A stretch of 44,623 bases of DNA from Rhodopila globiformis (GTDB lineage Bacteria; Pseudomonadota; Alphaproteobacteria; Acetobacterales; Acetobacteraceae), in contig NZ_NHRY01000217.1 in NCBI RefSeq assembly GCF_002937115.1, forward strand, positions 1-44,623, given 5' to 3'. The position numbers and the translations under genes were made by a program. Shown here one piece after another: positions 7,966 to 17,700 of this stretch. Each line of letters opens with the position of its first letter. Position 1 is the first letter of the stretch. The notes below the pieces were generated by a model. That model saw nothing but the letters and a program-made list of their open reading frames with translations, was not told the DNA's origin and did no database searches.

Positions 7966-8646
7966 TCAGGGCAGGTCGATCCAGGACAGGTGGCCGCCCT
8001 TGCCGGCGCCGGTGTCGAGGAACACCGCCTTGCCGCCCAGCGCGCCGTGCCGGACATAGGGCCGCCCGTCGGCGCTGCGGCGGTCGTGGCCGCAATAGAC
8101 TGTCAGACCGGCGGGGATGCGGTCGACCCAGCGCAGGCTGCGCTCGGGGTAGCCGTCGTGCTGCATACGGCCCGTCGGCTCACCATACAGGGCCCGCGCC
8201 ACCGCCCCGTGCGGGCGCTGCAGCCCGTGTTCCGGCGGCTGCTGCTCCAGCATCAGGGTGTGGAACCCGCCATGCACGAACAGGGCGGACTTGTACAGAA
8301 CCCAGGCCGGGGCGGCGGCGATCAGGCGCGTCGCCCGTTCCTTCAGGCGGTCGTCCATCTGCGCGATCGTCGCCTGGACCATCGGCTCGGAGCGCACGTG
8401 CTCGCCCGCCAGCACCCGCGCCAGCTTCAGGTCGTGGTTGCCGAGGATGAACAGGCCGCGGCCGCTCTCGACCAGGTCGAACATCATCCGCATCGCCCGG
8501 GCGCTGTCCGGCCCGTGGTCCACCAGGTCGCCGAGCTGGACGATGAAGCGCTCGGTTGCAACGGCGTAGGCGAACGCGGCGGCATCGCCGTGCACGTCGC
8601 CGACGACGCGAACCTTCGCACCAGGGGGGATCGCAGCGGTGGTCAT
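7966..8646 (-). CDS. PPP-type metallophosphoesterase (ApaH/PrpE-like)
   Basis: 226-residue calcineurin-type phosphoesterase with all the metal motifs: GDVHG (D17, H19), GDLVDHGP (D40, D43), GNHD (N70, H71), FVHGGFH near 130 and YCGHD near 185. This is the bacterial PPP group that includes diadenosine tetraphosphatase, PrpE and Ser/Thr phosphatases; which one cannot be told from sequence alone. The frame is open far upstream, but the earlier residues read through repeat DNA. I start at ATG 8644-8646 (MTTAAIPPGAKVRVVGDVHG), giving the usual short N-terminus. No good ribosome site is visible, so the start is uncertain. Confidence 0.82.
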   Translation of the reverse strand: MTTAAIPPGAKVRVVGDVHGDAAAFAYAVATERFIVQLGDLVDHGPDSARAMRMMFDLVESGRGLFILGNHDLKLARVLAGEHVRSEPMVQATIAQMDDRLKERATRLIAAAPAWVLYKSALFVHGGFHTLMLEQQPPEHGLQRPHGAVARALYGEPTGRMQHDGYPERSLRWVDRIPAGLTVYCGHDRRSADGRPYVRHGALGGKAVFLDTGAGKGGHLSWIDLP

Positions 8647-9087
8647 AGAATTGTCAATGAGATAGGGCGGGAATGCCGCCGCGACAACTGGCGCTGTCGC
8701 GGCCTTTCCCTGATCGTCACGGCCCGGCTTGCCTGCATAAGCACTAACTTCAGGGGGAACAGGGCATGGTTGTCGCCCTATCGTCATGGCCGGGCGTCTC
8801 CCGGCCACCTGCGCTTCGACGGCGGGGGGTGGATGGCCGGGACACGCCCGGCCATGACGATAGGGAGAAGACCTTGCCCCGCCCGGCCGTTGGCGAAACG
8901 GCACGTTCATGGTCGTTGGCGCGCCGGTATCGCTGGCCGGTTGACCCGGTAGGTGCATCCGCGGAATCCGTGGTGAACCGCCACCCCCGGACCCTCTCCC
9001 CGGAAACCCGGCCGGGGGCGGTGACCACGCGGGTGGCCGCTACGGCCGGACGCCGCCTGCCTTGGGCCCAGCCGCCGTCCGGCCGCT
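8647..9087. other. Intergenic region carrying one palindromic repeat
   Basis: No supportable gene. It contains the A2 repeat (8745-8885). The rest (8886-9087) is unremarkable GC-rich sequence. Confidence 0.6.
8745..8885. repeat. Dispersed palindromic repeat, subtype 2 copy (A2)
   Basis: The core 8783-8858 is the same palindrome as at 5313, but the flanks differ. It starts aacttcagggggaacagggc and ends with a gggagaag..cttg segment, both shared with the copy at 31553-31690 and not with the 5235/12671 copies. This defines a second subtype. Confidence 0.8.
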
Positions 9088-9522
9088 CTAGGCCGAGCCC
9101 GCTACGTATGCCTTCAGGCTGTCCACCGCCATGTCCTGCTCCATGATGCGGGCCTTGACCACGTCGCCGATGCTGATCAGGCCGACGAGCGCGTCATGGT
9201 CCACCACCGGCAGATGGCGGAACCGCCCGGCGGTCATCATTTGCATGACCTCGGCCACGGTGGATTCCGGATGCGCGACATGCAGCGCCCGGGTCATCAG
9301 CTGCCCGGCGGTCATGTCCAGGGTGCGGTTGCCGTTCGCGGCCAGGCAGCGGACGACGTCCCGCTCGCTGACGATGCCCAGCATCTGCTCGGCCGCGTCC
9401 ACGACCAGAACGGCACCGATGCGATGCTCCGACAGGATCTGCACGATGCCGGAAACCGGTTCCGTCGGGTCAACGGTGAAAACCTGGTAGCCCTTGTGCT
9501 TGAGGATGGCTGCGACCGACAT
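9088..9522 (-). CDS. Two-CBS-domain protein
   Basis: 144 residues consisting of a CBS pair and little else. CBS1 is about 8-68 (IVQILSEHRIGAVLVVD...GIVSERDVVR) and CBS2 about 74-130 (LMTRALHVAHPESTVAEVMQMMTAGRFRHLPVVD...GLISIGDVVK). Stand-alone CBS pairs bind adenine nucleotides and act as energy or redox sensors; the partner is unknown. The start ATG 9520-9522 follows a good ribosome site (ggagaagggg). Its neighbours (DUF1328 protein, ABC exporter) are on the same strand but with gaps over 90 bases, so no operon is asserted. Confidence 0.88.
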   Translation of the reverse strand: MSVAAILKHKGYQVFTVDPTEPVSGIVQILSEHRIGAVLVVDAAEQMLGIVSERDVVRCLAANGNRTLDMTAGQLMTRALHVAHPESTVAEVMQMMTAGRFRHLPVVDHDALVGLISIGDVVKARIMEQDMAVDSLKAYVAGSA

Positions 9523-9694
9523 GAAACTGCCCCTTCTCCAATCCGGCGGGCATCCGGTCCGGTTGCCGTGTTCTGCTGCTGCTATCAGCGGAAATCAAAG
9601 TTCCGGACCGCGCATCCGCCACTTTATAAAGGGCACATCATGCGCCGGTCACTTGCCGGAAAGCAAATTGCAGGTGTGCGCCGCAGCAAAAATG

Positions 9695-9868
9695 CTACCA
9701 GAGAGTACTCCCCGCCATCAGGCCGACCACCAGCAGCACGACGAAGATCACGATCGTGACGAAGAACAGGATGCGGGCGATGTCAGCAGACGCGGCGGCG
9801 ATGCCGCCGAAGCCGAACACCGCCGCCACAATCGAAACAACCAGGAAGAACAGGGCGAGCCGCAGCAT
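9695..9868 (-). CDS. DUF1328 (UPF0391) small membrane protein
   Basis: 57-residue hydrophobic protein read on the minus strand from ATG 9866-9868 to TAG 9695-9697. It starts [22 protein letters not shown] and contains [13 protein letters not shown] and a C-terminal transmembrane segment [14 protein letters not shown]. The [21 protein letters not shown] pattern is diagnostic of DUF1328 (YtjA-like). These are two-helix inner-membrane proteins, often stress-induced, with no known biochemical role. It fills an otherwise empty gap between the CBS gene and the exporter. Confidence 0.85.
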   Translation of the reverse strand: MLRLALFFLVVSIVAAVFGFGGIAAASADIARILFFVTIVIFVVLLVVGLMAGSTLW

Positions 9869-9964
9869 ACGTATCTATCCGATCTTTTACTGTGAGGCAA
9901 CGAGCCCCGACATATTATGACCGTTTGATGCTGCGGCGCACAGTCACACGTCCTCGACCTCCTA

Positions 9965-11743
9965 TCACTCCGCCGCCACCAGTTGCGGCACCGCCGAGGC
10001 TAATTGCGTGTGCACCAATTCGGCGAACCGCCCGCCCCGGGCCAGCAGGCTGTTGAAGTCGCCCTGCTCGACGATCCGCCCCTGGTCGAACACAAGTATT
10101 TCATCGGCGTCGCGCACCGTGGACAGGCGGTGGGCGATGATGAAGGTCGTGCGCCCGGCCATCAGCGCCTTCAGCGCGCGGCTGACCTTCGCCTCGGTGG
10201 CGGCGTCCAGCGCGCTGGTCGCCTCGTCCAAAATCAGGATCGGCGGGTCCTTCAGCAGGGCGCGGGCAATCGCCAGGCGCTGCCGCTGGCCGCCGGACAG
10301 CGTGGTGCCGCGCTCGCCGATCATGGTGTCGTAGCCCTGCGGCTGGCGGATGATGAACTCGTGCGCGTCGGCCATGCGGCAGGCCCGCTCCAGATCCTCG
10401 TCGGTGGCGTCGGGGCGGCCGACCAGCAGGTTGTCGCGGATCGTGCGGTTGAACAGCAGGCTCTCCTGGAACACCATGCCGATGTTGGAGCGCAGGCTGT
10501 CCAGCGTAACGTCGCGCAGGTCCTGGTGATCGACGGTGATGCGGCCCTCGGTCGGGTCCCACAGGCGCTGCAGCAGGGACATCGCCGTGGTCTTGCCGGC
10601 GCCGGTGTGGCCGACCAGGGCGATGGTGGCGCCGGGCTGGGCGTCGAAGCTGACGTTGTTCAGCACCGTGGTGCCGCCGTTCGGATAGGCGAAGGAGACG
10701 TCCTCGAAGCGGACCTCGCCGCGCGGCGCCCACAGGGTGCGGGCGTTGTCCTTCTCCGGCACGCTGCTGCGGGCGTCGAGGATGCGGAAGAACTCCTCCA
10801 GGGCCGGCAGCTTGAAGAACAGCGACGAGACGAAGGACGAAGCGGTTTCCAGCCGCCCGATCAGCAGCATGGCGAAGCCCATGAAGCTGACGATCTCACC
10901 CACGCTGGCCATGCCCTGCAGGTGCAGCCAGGTGCCGACCATGACGATGCTGATGACGGCGAGGGTGCTGGAGGCGCGGGTCATGACGTTGACCAGTGCC
11001 CACCAGTTCAGCACCGGGAACTGGTGGCGGATCACCTGATCGGCGATGTCGCCGAACAGCCGGCCCTCGGCGGACAGGCGGGTGAAGGACTGCACCACCA
11101 TGACGTTGGTCAGGGCGTCCTGCGCGGTGCCGGCGAGCGAGGTGTTCAGGCCCTCGATCCGGCGCTGCGCCGTCTCGGTCTTGCGCACGACGATGGCGTT
11201 GAGCAGCAGGAAGACGCCCACCAGCACGATCAGCACCAGGGCGAGGCGCCAGTTCAGGAACAGGGTCAGCGGCAACAGGACGGCGGCAGCGATGATAGTG
11301 GACAGCTGGTCGCGGAAGAAAACCAGCCAGGTGGCGAACAGCCCGTCGGTGCCGGCCAGCATCGACTTGATCAGCCGGCCGGAATGCGTGTCGCCGTGGA
11401 ACGACAGCGGCATCGCCAGGACGTGCTGGAAGTATTTCCCCATGGAGTTGATGCGGTGCTTGTGGGCCAGCCGCTCGGTCCGTACCGCAACGAAAATGTT
11501 GCTGACGATGCCGCCGAGGCCGACCGCGACCCAGATGCCGAGCAGCACCACCGCCTGGTGCCACACCGTGGCCGGCGCCATGGTGTCGGAGTGGGTCAGC
11601 AGGTTGACGACCCGGCCGAACAGGACCGGATCGAGGAACTGCAGCCCGGCGACGATCAGGTTGGCGAAGGCGAGAAACCCCGCGACCCGGATGTCACGGC
11701 CAAGCAGGCCGAGCACCCGGCCATAGATTCGAAAAAATCTCAT
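9965..11743 (-). CDS. ndvA: ABC exporter, permease-ATPase fusion, cyclic beta-glucan exporter (NdvA/ChvA) type
   Basis: 592 residues. The N-terminal six-helix ABC exporter domain spans about 1-310 (MRFFRIYGRVLGLLGRD, then FANLIVAGLQFLDPVLFGRV) and the ATPase about 340-575. Walker A GHTGAGKTT is near 377, signature LSGGQRQRLAIARALL near 480, Walker B ILILDEATS near 500, and the H-loop AHRLSTVRDAD follows. The N-terminal sequence and overall length fit NdvA/ChvA, which exports cyclic beta-1,2-glucan to the periplasm. The glucan synthase NdvB is not in the window, so the substrate is inferred from family likeness only. The start at 11741-11743 is chosen because the 120 upstream residues of the open frame do not belong to the family. 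Confidence 0.82.
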   Translation of the reverse strand: MRFFRIYGRVLGLLGRDIRVAGFLAFANLIVAGLQFLDPVLFGRVVNLLTHSDTMAPATVWHQAVVLLGIWVAVGLGGIVSNIFVAVRTERLAHKHRINSMGKYFQHVLAMPLSFHGDTHSGRLIKSMLAGTDGLFATWLVFFRDQLSTIIAAAVLLPLTLFLNWRLALVLIVLVGVFLLLNAIVVRKTETAQRRIEGLNTSLAGTAQDALTNVMVVQSFTRLSAEGRLFGDIADQVIRHQFPVLNWWALVNVMTRASSTLAVISIVMVGTWLHLQGMASVGEIVSFMGFAMLLIGRLETASSFVSSLFFKLPALEEFFRILDARSSVPEKDNARTLWAPRGEVRFEDVSFAYPNGGTTVLNNVSFDAQPGATIALVGHTGAGKTTAMSLLQRLWDPTEGRITVDHQDLRDVTLDSLRSNIGMVFQESLLFNRTIRDNLLVGRPDATDEDLERACRMADAHEFIIRQPQGYDTMIGERGTTLSGGQRQRLAIARALLKDPPILILDEATSALDAATEAKVSRALKALMAGRTTFIIAHRLSTVRDADEILVFDQGRIVEQGDFNSLLARGGRFAELVHTQLASAVPQLVAAE

Positions 11744-12167
11744 GATGAACCCGTCCCTGTGCAGACGCGGAGTATGTCGTCTCCCAATTCGGCAAAGCTG
11801 GGGGACAGGTGTGGCCAGAAAGCGGCAAATCGCGTGACAGGTGGCCTGCGCCGCATTTCGTGAACAAACGAAGCGAGGCCGGAACGGTGTGCGGATGCAG
11901 CGCGGGCGTCGCGTGTGGCCGCGGTTGCTTTCGCCGGACCGCTTGCTTGCCGGCGGCGTCATCCGGTGGCCGGGCAACCGGTTTGCAACGATAACAGAAG
12001 CGCACGCCTGGCAGAGCCGGATGGGTTTGTCTTTCGCCGGCAGGCCGGTCATCCTGTCGAGAGCGGAGGCATGGCGGCGTTGCAGGAACCGGCTTCCGGG
12101 CACCTTGCCGCTGATCCGCCGGTCACGGCGACAAGGCCAGGACTCGCGACCACAGGCCGCCCGGCCC

Positions 12168-12367
12168 CTTCTCTGCGTGCTCTGCGCCCCGCTCGGCGAA
12201 CTCTGCGTTTAAAAATGCGGCGCCGCAACAAAGATCGGCGTGCCCGATGAGTCGACCAACCCCAAACGCCGGTGGCGCCCCGGCCACCGCGATTCAACGC
12301 AGAGTCCGCCGAGCGGGGCGCAGAGCGCGCAGAGGAGAATTTGTTGCGACCTGCGGTCGCGGTGCGC
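12168..12367. repeat. Long-armed hairpin repeat, ctctgcg type, copy 1 (B1)
   Basis: The left arm cttctctgcgtgctctgcgccccgctcggcgaactctgcg pairs with the right arm cgcagagtccgccgagcggggcgcagagcgcgcagag. The arms are separated by about 85 bases containing aaccccaaacgccggtggc. The copy at 19413-19613 has the same arms, spacer and tail (tgcgacctgcggtcgcggtgcg). Non-coding; short frames across it are artefacts. Confidence 0.85.
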
Positions 12368-12670
12368 CGGAGGTGGCCGCCTGCCGTGGCGTCGTGCAGT
12401 CCAAGGCGACCGACAAACCGGGCGGTCCACGTCATGACCAGACCGCCGGTTGGTTCCTGCCAGGGCGGTGAATTTCCAGTCAATGGGAGCCGCCGCAACA
12501 AGATAGTACCGCCCCCCGGCATCCGGAGCCCATTGCGCCAGCCCTTTCGGATCGTGGCAGGCCGAAAGGCGCTCCGTCACCCGCCGCTGGGTGGCACGCC
12601 CGGCGTGCGGCACCGGGATCGACGTCATCGCTGACGGGTCCGGGCGGCGGCGGAGCCTGGATTCGCTACC

Positions 12671-12870
12671 GATTTCAACACGGAGTTAGGCAGCCGGCGG
12701 CGCCGGCACCGCAATGGCGGAAAATGGGCGAGAGGTCCGTTGCCTCTCCGTCATGGCCGGGCGTGTCCCGGCCATCTGCGCACGAACGGCGGGGGGTGGA
12801 TGGCCGGGACACGCCCGGCCATGACGATAGAAAGACGACCGGCGCCGGCGAAACCGTATTTTCATGGGAG
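12671..12870. repeat. Dispersed palindromic repeat, subtype 1 copy (A3)
   Basis: Core 12750-12825. It matches 5235-5431 end to end, including the upstream aacacggagttag.cagccggcg segment and the downstream tattttcat. It directly abuts the next repeat block at 12871. Confidence 0.82.
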
Positions 12871-13070
12871 GAGAAAGCGAAGGACCGCGAAGCGCCACGG
12901 AAACCGGACCTTGCTGGCCTTTCGGGACCTCACCAACCCCGTCATCGGACTGACGATCGCAACGCACCGGCGGCCCCGCCCTGCCGAAACCTATCCATGC
13001 CGCGTGCCTGCTCGAAAAATCCGACTCGTTCACACCCCTTCGTGGCCCTCGGTCGTCCTTCGTTTTCTCC
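12871..13070. repeat. Long-armed repeat, ctccgtg type (D1)
   Basis: The left arm at 12871-12900 (gagaaagcgaaggac, then cgccacgg) is complementary with mismatches to the right arm at 13041-13069 (cgtggccctcggtcgtccttcgttttctc). The interior 12889-12968 recurs inverted at 5505-5600. Same architecture as the ctctgcg and ctctgtg repeats elsewhere in the window. Confidence 0.65.
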
Positions 13071-13328
13071 GTGTTAAAACTGCGGAAGGATAAGCGGACA
13101 CGGATGGTTCCCGGGCGACGCCACGACCGCTTGCCGGGGTTCACCCCCCGACCGTGGCAAGCCGAGAATGCGTGGGGCCTGCCGCCACGAAAAACCGCCC
13201 CCGCCGATGGGCCGGCCGGTCGGGCACCTGGCGTACCCGGAAGCCGCGGGTTGCCGCACGCCGGGTTGGCAGGCGCCGCTGCGCAAGGCCAAATCGATAG
13301 CCGGTTCCCGCGAGAAGGCAGATCCATC

Positions 13329-13853
13329 ATGAGCCTGGTGCTGCTGCAACTCATCGGCCTGTTCGCCACGCTGTCGCTGCTGGCGTTCGGCGGCGGCGCC
13401 GGCGTGATCCCGGACATGCAGCGAGCCGCGGTCGACCAGCACCACTGGCTGACGGCGAAGCAGTTCCTCGACATGTTCGCGATCTCCCGCGCCACGCCCG
13501 GGCCCGGCTCGCTGATCGTGGTGCTGATTGGCCTGAAGGCGGCGGGGCTGGCCGGGGCGGCGGTGTCGTTCGCGGCGATGTTCGCCCCGTCCTGCCTGGC
13601 CGTGCACCTGGTGGCACGCTCCTGGCACCGCGCCGCCCACACCGCCTGGCGCGCGCTGCTGGAGCGGGCCTTCGCGCCGATTGGCGTCGGCCTGACCTTC
13701 GCCAGTGGCCTGTCGCTGATGCGCGGCACCGAGCACGGCTGGCTGCTCTGGGGTCTGACCATCGCCAGCACCGCCCTGTTCGCCACCACCCGGATCAACC
13801 CGATCCTGCTGCTGGGACTCGGCGCCGGCGTATTGCTGCTTGTTGGGCCCTGA
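13329..13853 (+). CDS. Half-size chromate transporter (CHR domain)
   Basis: 174-residue membrane protein with one CHR domain: LLAFGGGAGVIPDMQR (about 18-33), the conserved ISRATPGPG (about 54-62), and five to six hydrophobic segments to the C-terminus (NPILLLGLGAGVLLLVGP). Full-length ChrA carries two such halves; half-size members are usually encoded as adjacent pairs. Only one half is present here: upstream is repeat DNA and downstream a glycosyltransferase. It may be a solitary short-chain CHR protein or the survivor of a pair. Start ATG 13329 is where family similarity begins; the ribosome site (agaagg) is weak. Substrate (chromate or sulfate) is not certain. Confidence 0.82.
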   Translation: MSLVLLQLIGLFATLSLLAFGGGAGVIPDMQRAAVDQHHWLTAKQFLDMFAISRATPGPGSLIVVLIGLKAAGLAGAAVSFAAMFAPSCLAVHLVARSWHRAAHTAWRALLERAFAPIGVGLTFASGLSLMRGTEHGWLLWGLTIASTALFATTRINPILLLGLGAGVLLLVGP

Positions 13854-13896
13854 GTCGAAACCGTATAGAACGGACAGGACCCGCCACGAGAGAACG

Positions 13897-14757
13897 ATGT
13901 CATTTCCGGTCGGCATTGGAATCATCACCTACAACCGCAAGGACATCGTTGCGGCCACCATCGACCGGGTGCGGGCGCTGACCCGGGAACCGGACGCGGC
14001 CTTCGTCGTGGCCGACGACGGCTCCACCGACGGCACGCTGGAGATGCTGCGGGCGATGCGGGTCCCGGTGGTGACCGGCGCCAATATGGGCATCGCCTGG
14101 AACAAGAACCGCGCCCTGTTCCTGCTGGCGGAAAAGCTCGCCTGCGAGACGGTGATCCTGCTGGAGGACGACGCCAGGCCGGGACGCCTGGGGTGGGAGG
14201 CGCAGTGGATGCAGGCGGCGCAGCGCTGGGGCCACGTCAACTACGCGGCGGGCTGGATGCGGGAGCATTTCGCCGGCGGCAGCGGAACGGCCGAGGACCC
14301 GGTGCGCAGCCATAACGTGACCGCGCAATGCGCCGCCTACGCCCGCGCGGCCCTGGCCTATGCCGGCTATTTCGATCCCCGCTTCACCGGCTACGGGCAC
14401 GAGCATGTCGAGCACACCTTGCGCATGATCCGCATTGGCTGCGGCGGCCGGCGGGACCGCATCGACGGCAACGAGCAGGTGCTCTACTATCTGGTAACCG
14501 GCGACATCGTCGTGGTGCCCTCGACCAGCCATCGGGATGACGCGCAGATCGAGCGCAACCTGAACCTCGCACATCGGTTGATCGCCGAGGAACCCCACCG
14601 CGCGCCCTGGCGCGATGACGCCCAGCTGCGGCAGTTCCGGTCGGAGATCGAACGCAGCTTTGGCAACGGCCCGGCTTCGTTCGCGCTGCACAGCCGGCCG
14701 GGCCAGGCATACGCCCCGGCACCTCCCGGCCGGACGGCACGGATGCTGCCCCGATGA
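13897..14757 (+). CDS. Family 2 glycosyltransferase
   Basis: 286 residues with a GT-A fold N-terminus: VGIGIITYNRKD (about 5-16), VADDGSTDGT (38-47) for nucleotide-sugar binding, and LLEDDARP at about 88-95 as the metal-binding acidic motif. A later block FDPRFTGYGHEHVEH is the acceptor/catalytic region typical of GT2 enzymes that end with a GxGxEDxD-like motif. The sugar is unknown. The stop overlaps the start of the giant glycosyltransferase (ATGA 14754-14757), so the two should act in one pathway, probably surface polysaccharide synthesis. The C-terminal 25 residues are a low-complexity Pro/Arg-rich tail. Confidence 0.82.
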   Translation: MSFPVGIGIITYNRKDIVAATIDRVRALTREPDAAFVVADDGSTDGTLEMLRAMRVPVVTGANMGIAWNKNRALFLLAEKLACETVILLEDDARPGRLGWEAQWMQAAQRWGHVNYAAGWMREHFAGGSGTAEDPVRSHNVTAQCAAYARAALAYAGYFDPRFTGYGHEHVEHTLRMIRIGCGGRRDRIDGNEQVLYYLVTGDIVVVPSTSHRDDAQIERNLNLAHRLIAEEPHRAPWRDDAQLRQFRSEIERSFGNGPASFALHSRPGQAYAPAPPGRTARMLPR

Positions 14758-17700
14758 CGCAGGAGCAGCAGGAAGCCGCCCTGATGCGGTCGATGATCGG
14801 CTTCTTCGATCCGCTCTGGTACGCCACGCGCTACCCGGACGTCGGCAGCGCCGACATCGATCCGCTGCTGCATTTCGTCCGCTTCGGCCTGGCGGAGCGG
14901 CGCGATCCCAACCGTTTCTTCGACAGCGCCTGGTATCAGGAGCATTATCCGGACGTACAGGCGAGCGGCATGCATCCGTTGCTGCATTACCTGACGTCCG
15001 GCGCCGCCGAGCTGCGCGATCCGCATCCCCGCTTCGACGCCGTCTTCTATGCCGCGGAGCATCCCGAGGCCGCGCCCAACCCGCTGCTGTACCACATCCG
15101 CATCGGCCATGCGCAGGGCTACCCGACGGAAAAGCGGCTCGTCATCCAGGATTACCTGCCGTCGCAGCTGCCGCCCCCGGCGGCGCCGCCGGATGTCGTC
15201 GCCGACGTCGTCATCCCGGTCCATCGCGGCCTGGCGGAAACCCGGCGCTGCCTGAAATCGGTTCTTGCAAGCAAGGAGTTCCCATGCGCCGAGGTCATCG
15301 TCGTCGACGACCGGTCGCCGGAGCCGGCGCTGGCCGCCTTCCTCGACCAACTGGCCGCCGACGGGCGGATCAGGCTGCTGCGGAACCGGCGCAACCTCGG
15401 CTTCGTGCAGTCGGTGAACGCCGGCATGGCGGCCGCCGGCGAGCATGACGTCGTCCTGCTGAACAGCGACACCGAAGTCCCGCCGGGCTGGCTCGGGCGG
15501 CTGGCGGCGCAGGCCCACGCGCAGCCGCGGATCGCCAGCGTCTCGCCGTTGTCGAACAACGCGACGATCTGCGGCTACCCGAACGACACAGGCGGACCGA
15601 TCGCGTTCGGCCGGACCGTCGCCGAGATCGACTCGCACTGCCGGGCGGTCAATGCCGGCCGCTCCGTGCCGGCACCGACAACCGTCGGCTCCTGCATGTA
15701 CATCCGGCGCGCGGCGCTGGACGACGTCGGCGCCTTCGACGCCGGTTGCTTCGGCCTCGGCTGCGGCGAGGAGAACGATTTCTGCCAGCGGGCGATCGCG
15801 CGCGGCTGGCAGCATCGCATTGCCTGCGATACATTTGTCTATCACAAGGGCGCGGTCAGCTTCGGGGCGCGCGCGCAGGCCCGGGCGGAACGTGCGATGG
15901 CGCTGCTGCTGGAGCGCTATCCCGGCTACGCGGCGGACGTCGCCCGGCACGTCCGCCTGGACGCCATCGGGCCGTTCCGCTTCGCGCTGACGGCGTCGCT
16001 GCTGACCAGCTCCGGCCTGCCGGTGCTGCTGATGATCACGCACGGCCTGGGCGGCGGCGTGCAGCGCCACGTCGACGGCATCATCGCGCGCCTCGACGGC
16101 CGGGCGCATGTTCTGCTGCTGGAATCCAGCACCCGCGGCGCCCGGCTGTCGGTTCCCGCGCTGCCCGGCCATCCCTCCCTCGCGCTGCCGGCCGATCGGC
16201 TGGAGGATCTGGTCACGGTGCTGCGCGCGTGCGGCGTGCAGCGGGTGCATGTGCATAACCTACTGGGCATGGACGTGGACGTGCAGCGCCTGGTGCACCG
16301 CCTGAACGTGCCGTTCGACCTGACGGTGCACGACTACTACGCGCTCTGCCCGCAGGTGAACCTGCTGCCGTTGCCGACGCAGTTGTACTGCAACGAGCCG
16401 GGGATGGATGGCTGCAACGCCTGCATTGCCGCCCGCCCGTCGCATGGCGCGCGCGACATCCTGACCTGGCGGGCGGAACGGGCCTGGCAGTTCCGAGAAG
16501 CCGAGCGGGTGTTCTGCCCCAGCCACGATGCCCTGGCGCGGCTCGAGCGCTACGGCCTCGCGGACCAAGCCGTCGTCGTTCCGCACGAGGCGGTCGACGC
16601 GGCGCCGGTGCGGGCGGCCGCGCCGCGGGACGGCAGGCTGCGCATCGCGGTGCTGGGCGTGCTGGCGGACCACAAGGGGGCCCGCACGGTCGCGGCGGTG
16701 GCCGAGCAGGCGGATCCCGCGACGACGGAGATCCACCTCATCGGCGAAACCGAGGAGAATTTCCCGAAGCCGGCGCTGAAACACCTGACGGTCACCGGCC
16801 ACTACCAGGAGGCGGCGCTGCCCGGCCTGATCGAGAGCATCGCGCCGCATGTCATCTGGTTCCCCGCCTCCTGGCCGGAGACGTTCAGCTACACCCTGAG
16901 CCGCGCCATCGCGTCCGGGCTGCCCATCGCCGCGACCCGGCTGGGCGCGTTTCCCGAACGGCTGGAGGGGCGCCCGTACACCTGGCTGGCGGACCACCGG
17001 ACGTCGCCCGACGGCTGGATCGGCCTGTTCGAGGAAATCCGCGCGGCGCTTCCCCTGGCGCTTCCCCTGGCGCTTCCCCTGGCGCCGGCAACGGTGCCTC
17101 CGGCGCCGCGCGAGGCGCCGGCGGATTTCTACGCCACCGGCTACCTGCGCCCGGCCGATCCGGCACGGCCGGTCTATCCGATGCGGATCGCCACGGCGGC
17201 GCGGCGCCCGGTGATCGCCGTGGTTCCGGAGCGGTACGAAACCGGCCAGCCGACGCCCTGCGCCTTCATCCGCCTGCTGCAGCCGCTCAGCCACCCCGCC
17301 ATCGGCGGCGATTTCACCGTGGTGCTGGCGGATGCGAAGACGGTCCCGGACTACGCTGCCGACATCATCGTCACACAGCGCTACGCGCTGCCGGACACTG
17401 GTGCCGCCGATGCGCTGGCGGCGCATGCGCGCCGGATTGGCGCGACGCTGCTGTACGACCTGGACGACGACCTGCTGCACATCGCCCGCAGCCATCCGGA
17501 GGCCGAGGCGCTGCGGTCGAAGGTGCCGGTGGTGCGCCGCCTGCTCGGCCAGGCCGACGCGGTGTGGGTCTCGACGCCGGCGCTGGCGGCAACCGTGCGG
17601 TCCATGGCGCGGCCCATGGCGCGCGACGTGACGGCGGTTCCCAACGGGCTGGATGAGCGGATCTGGGCGGCGGCGGCGCCCGTCCCACCGCCGTTGTCCG

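Larger units (their letters stand above)
11744..13328. other. Long non-coding region with three repeat blocks
   Basis: About 1.6 kb between divergent genes. It holds a hairpin repeat (12168-12367), a palindromic repeat (12671-12870) and, directly abutting it, another long-armed repeat (12871-13070). The stretches 11744-12167, 12368-12670 and 13071-13328 show nothing recognisable on either strand. Promoters for the exporter (minus) and chromate transporter (plus) should lie at its two ends. Confidence 0.65.

Noticed and set aside
9622..9631. Perfect palindrome ctttataaag upstream of the CBS gene
   Set aside because: Ten bases is too short to support as an operator without further copies.
12209..12628. 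Minus-strand frame of 139 codons between the exporter and the repeat block
   Set aside because: Half of it runs through the ctctgcg hairpin, the rest has no recognisable motif and no good ribosome site.
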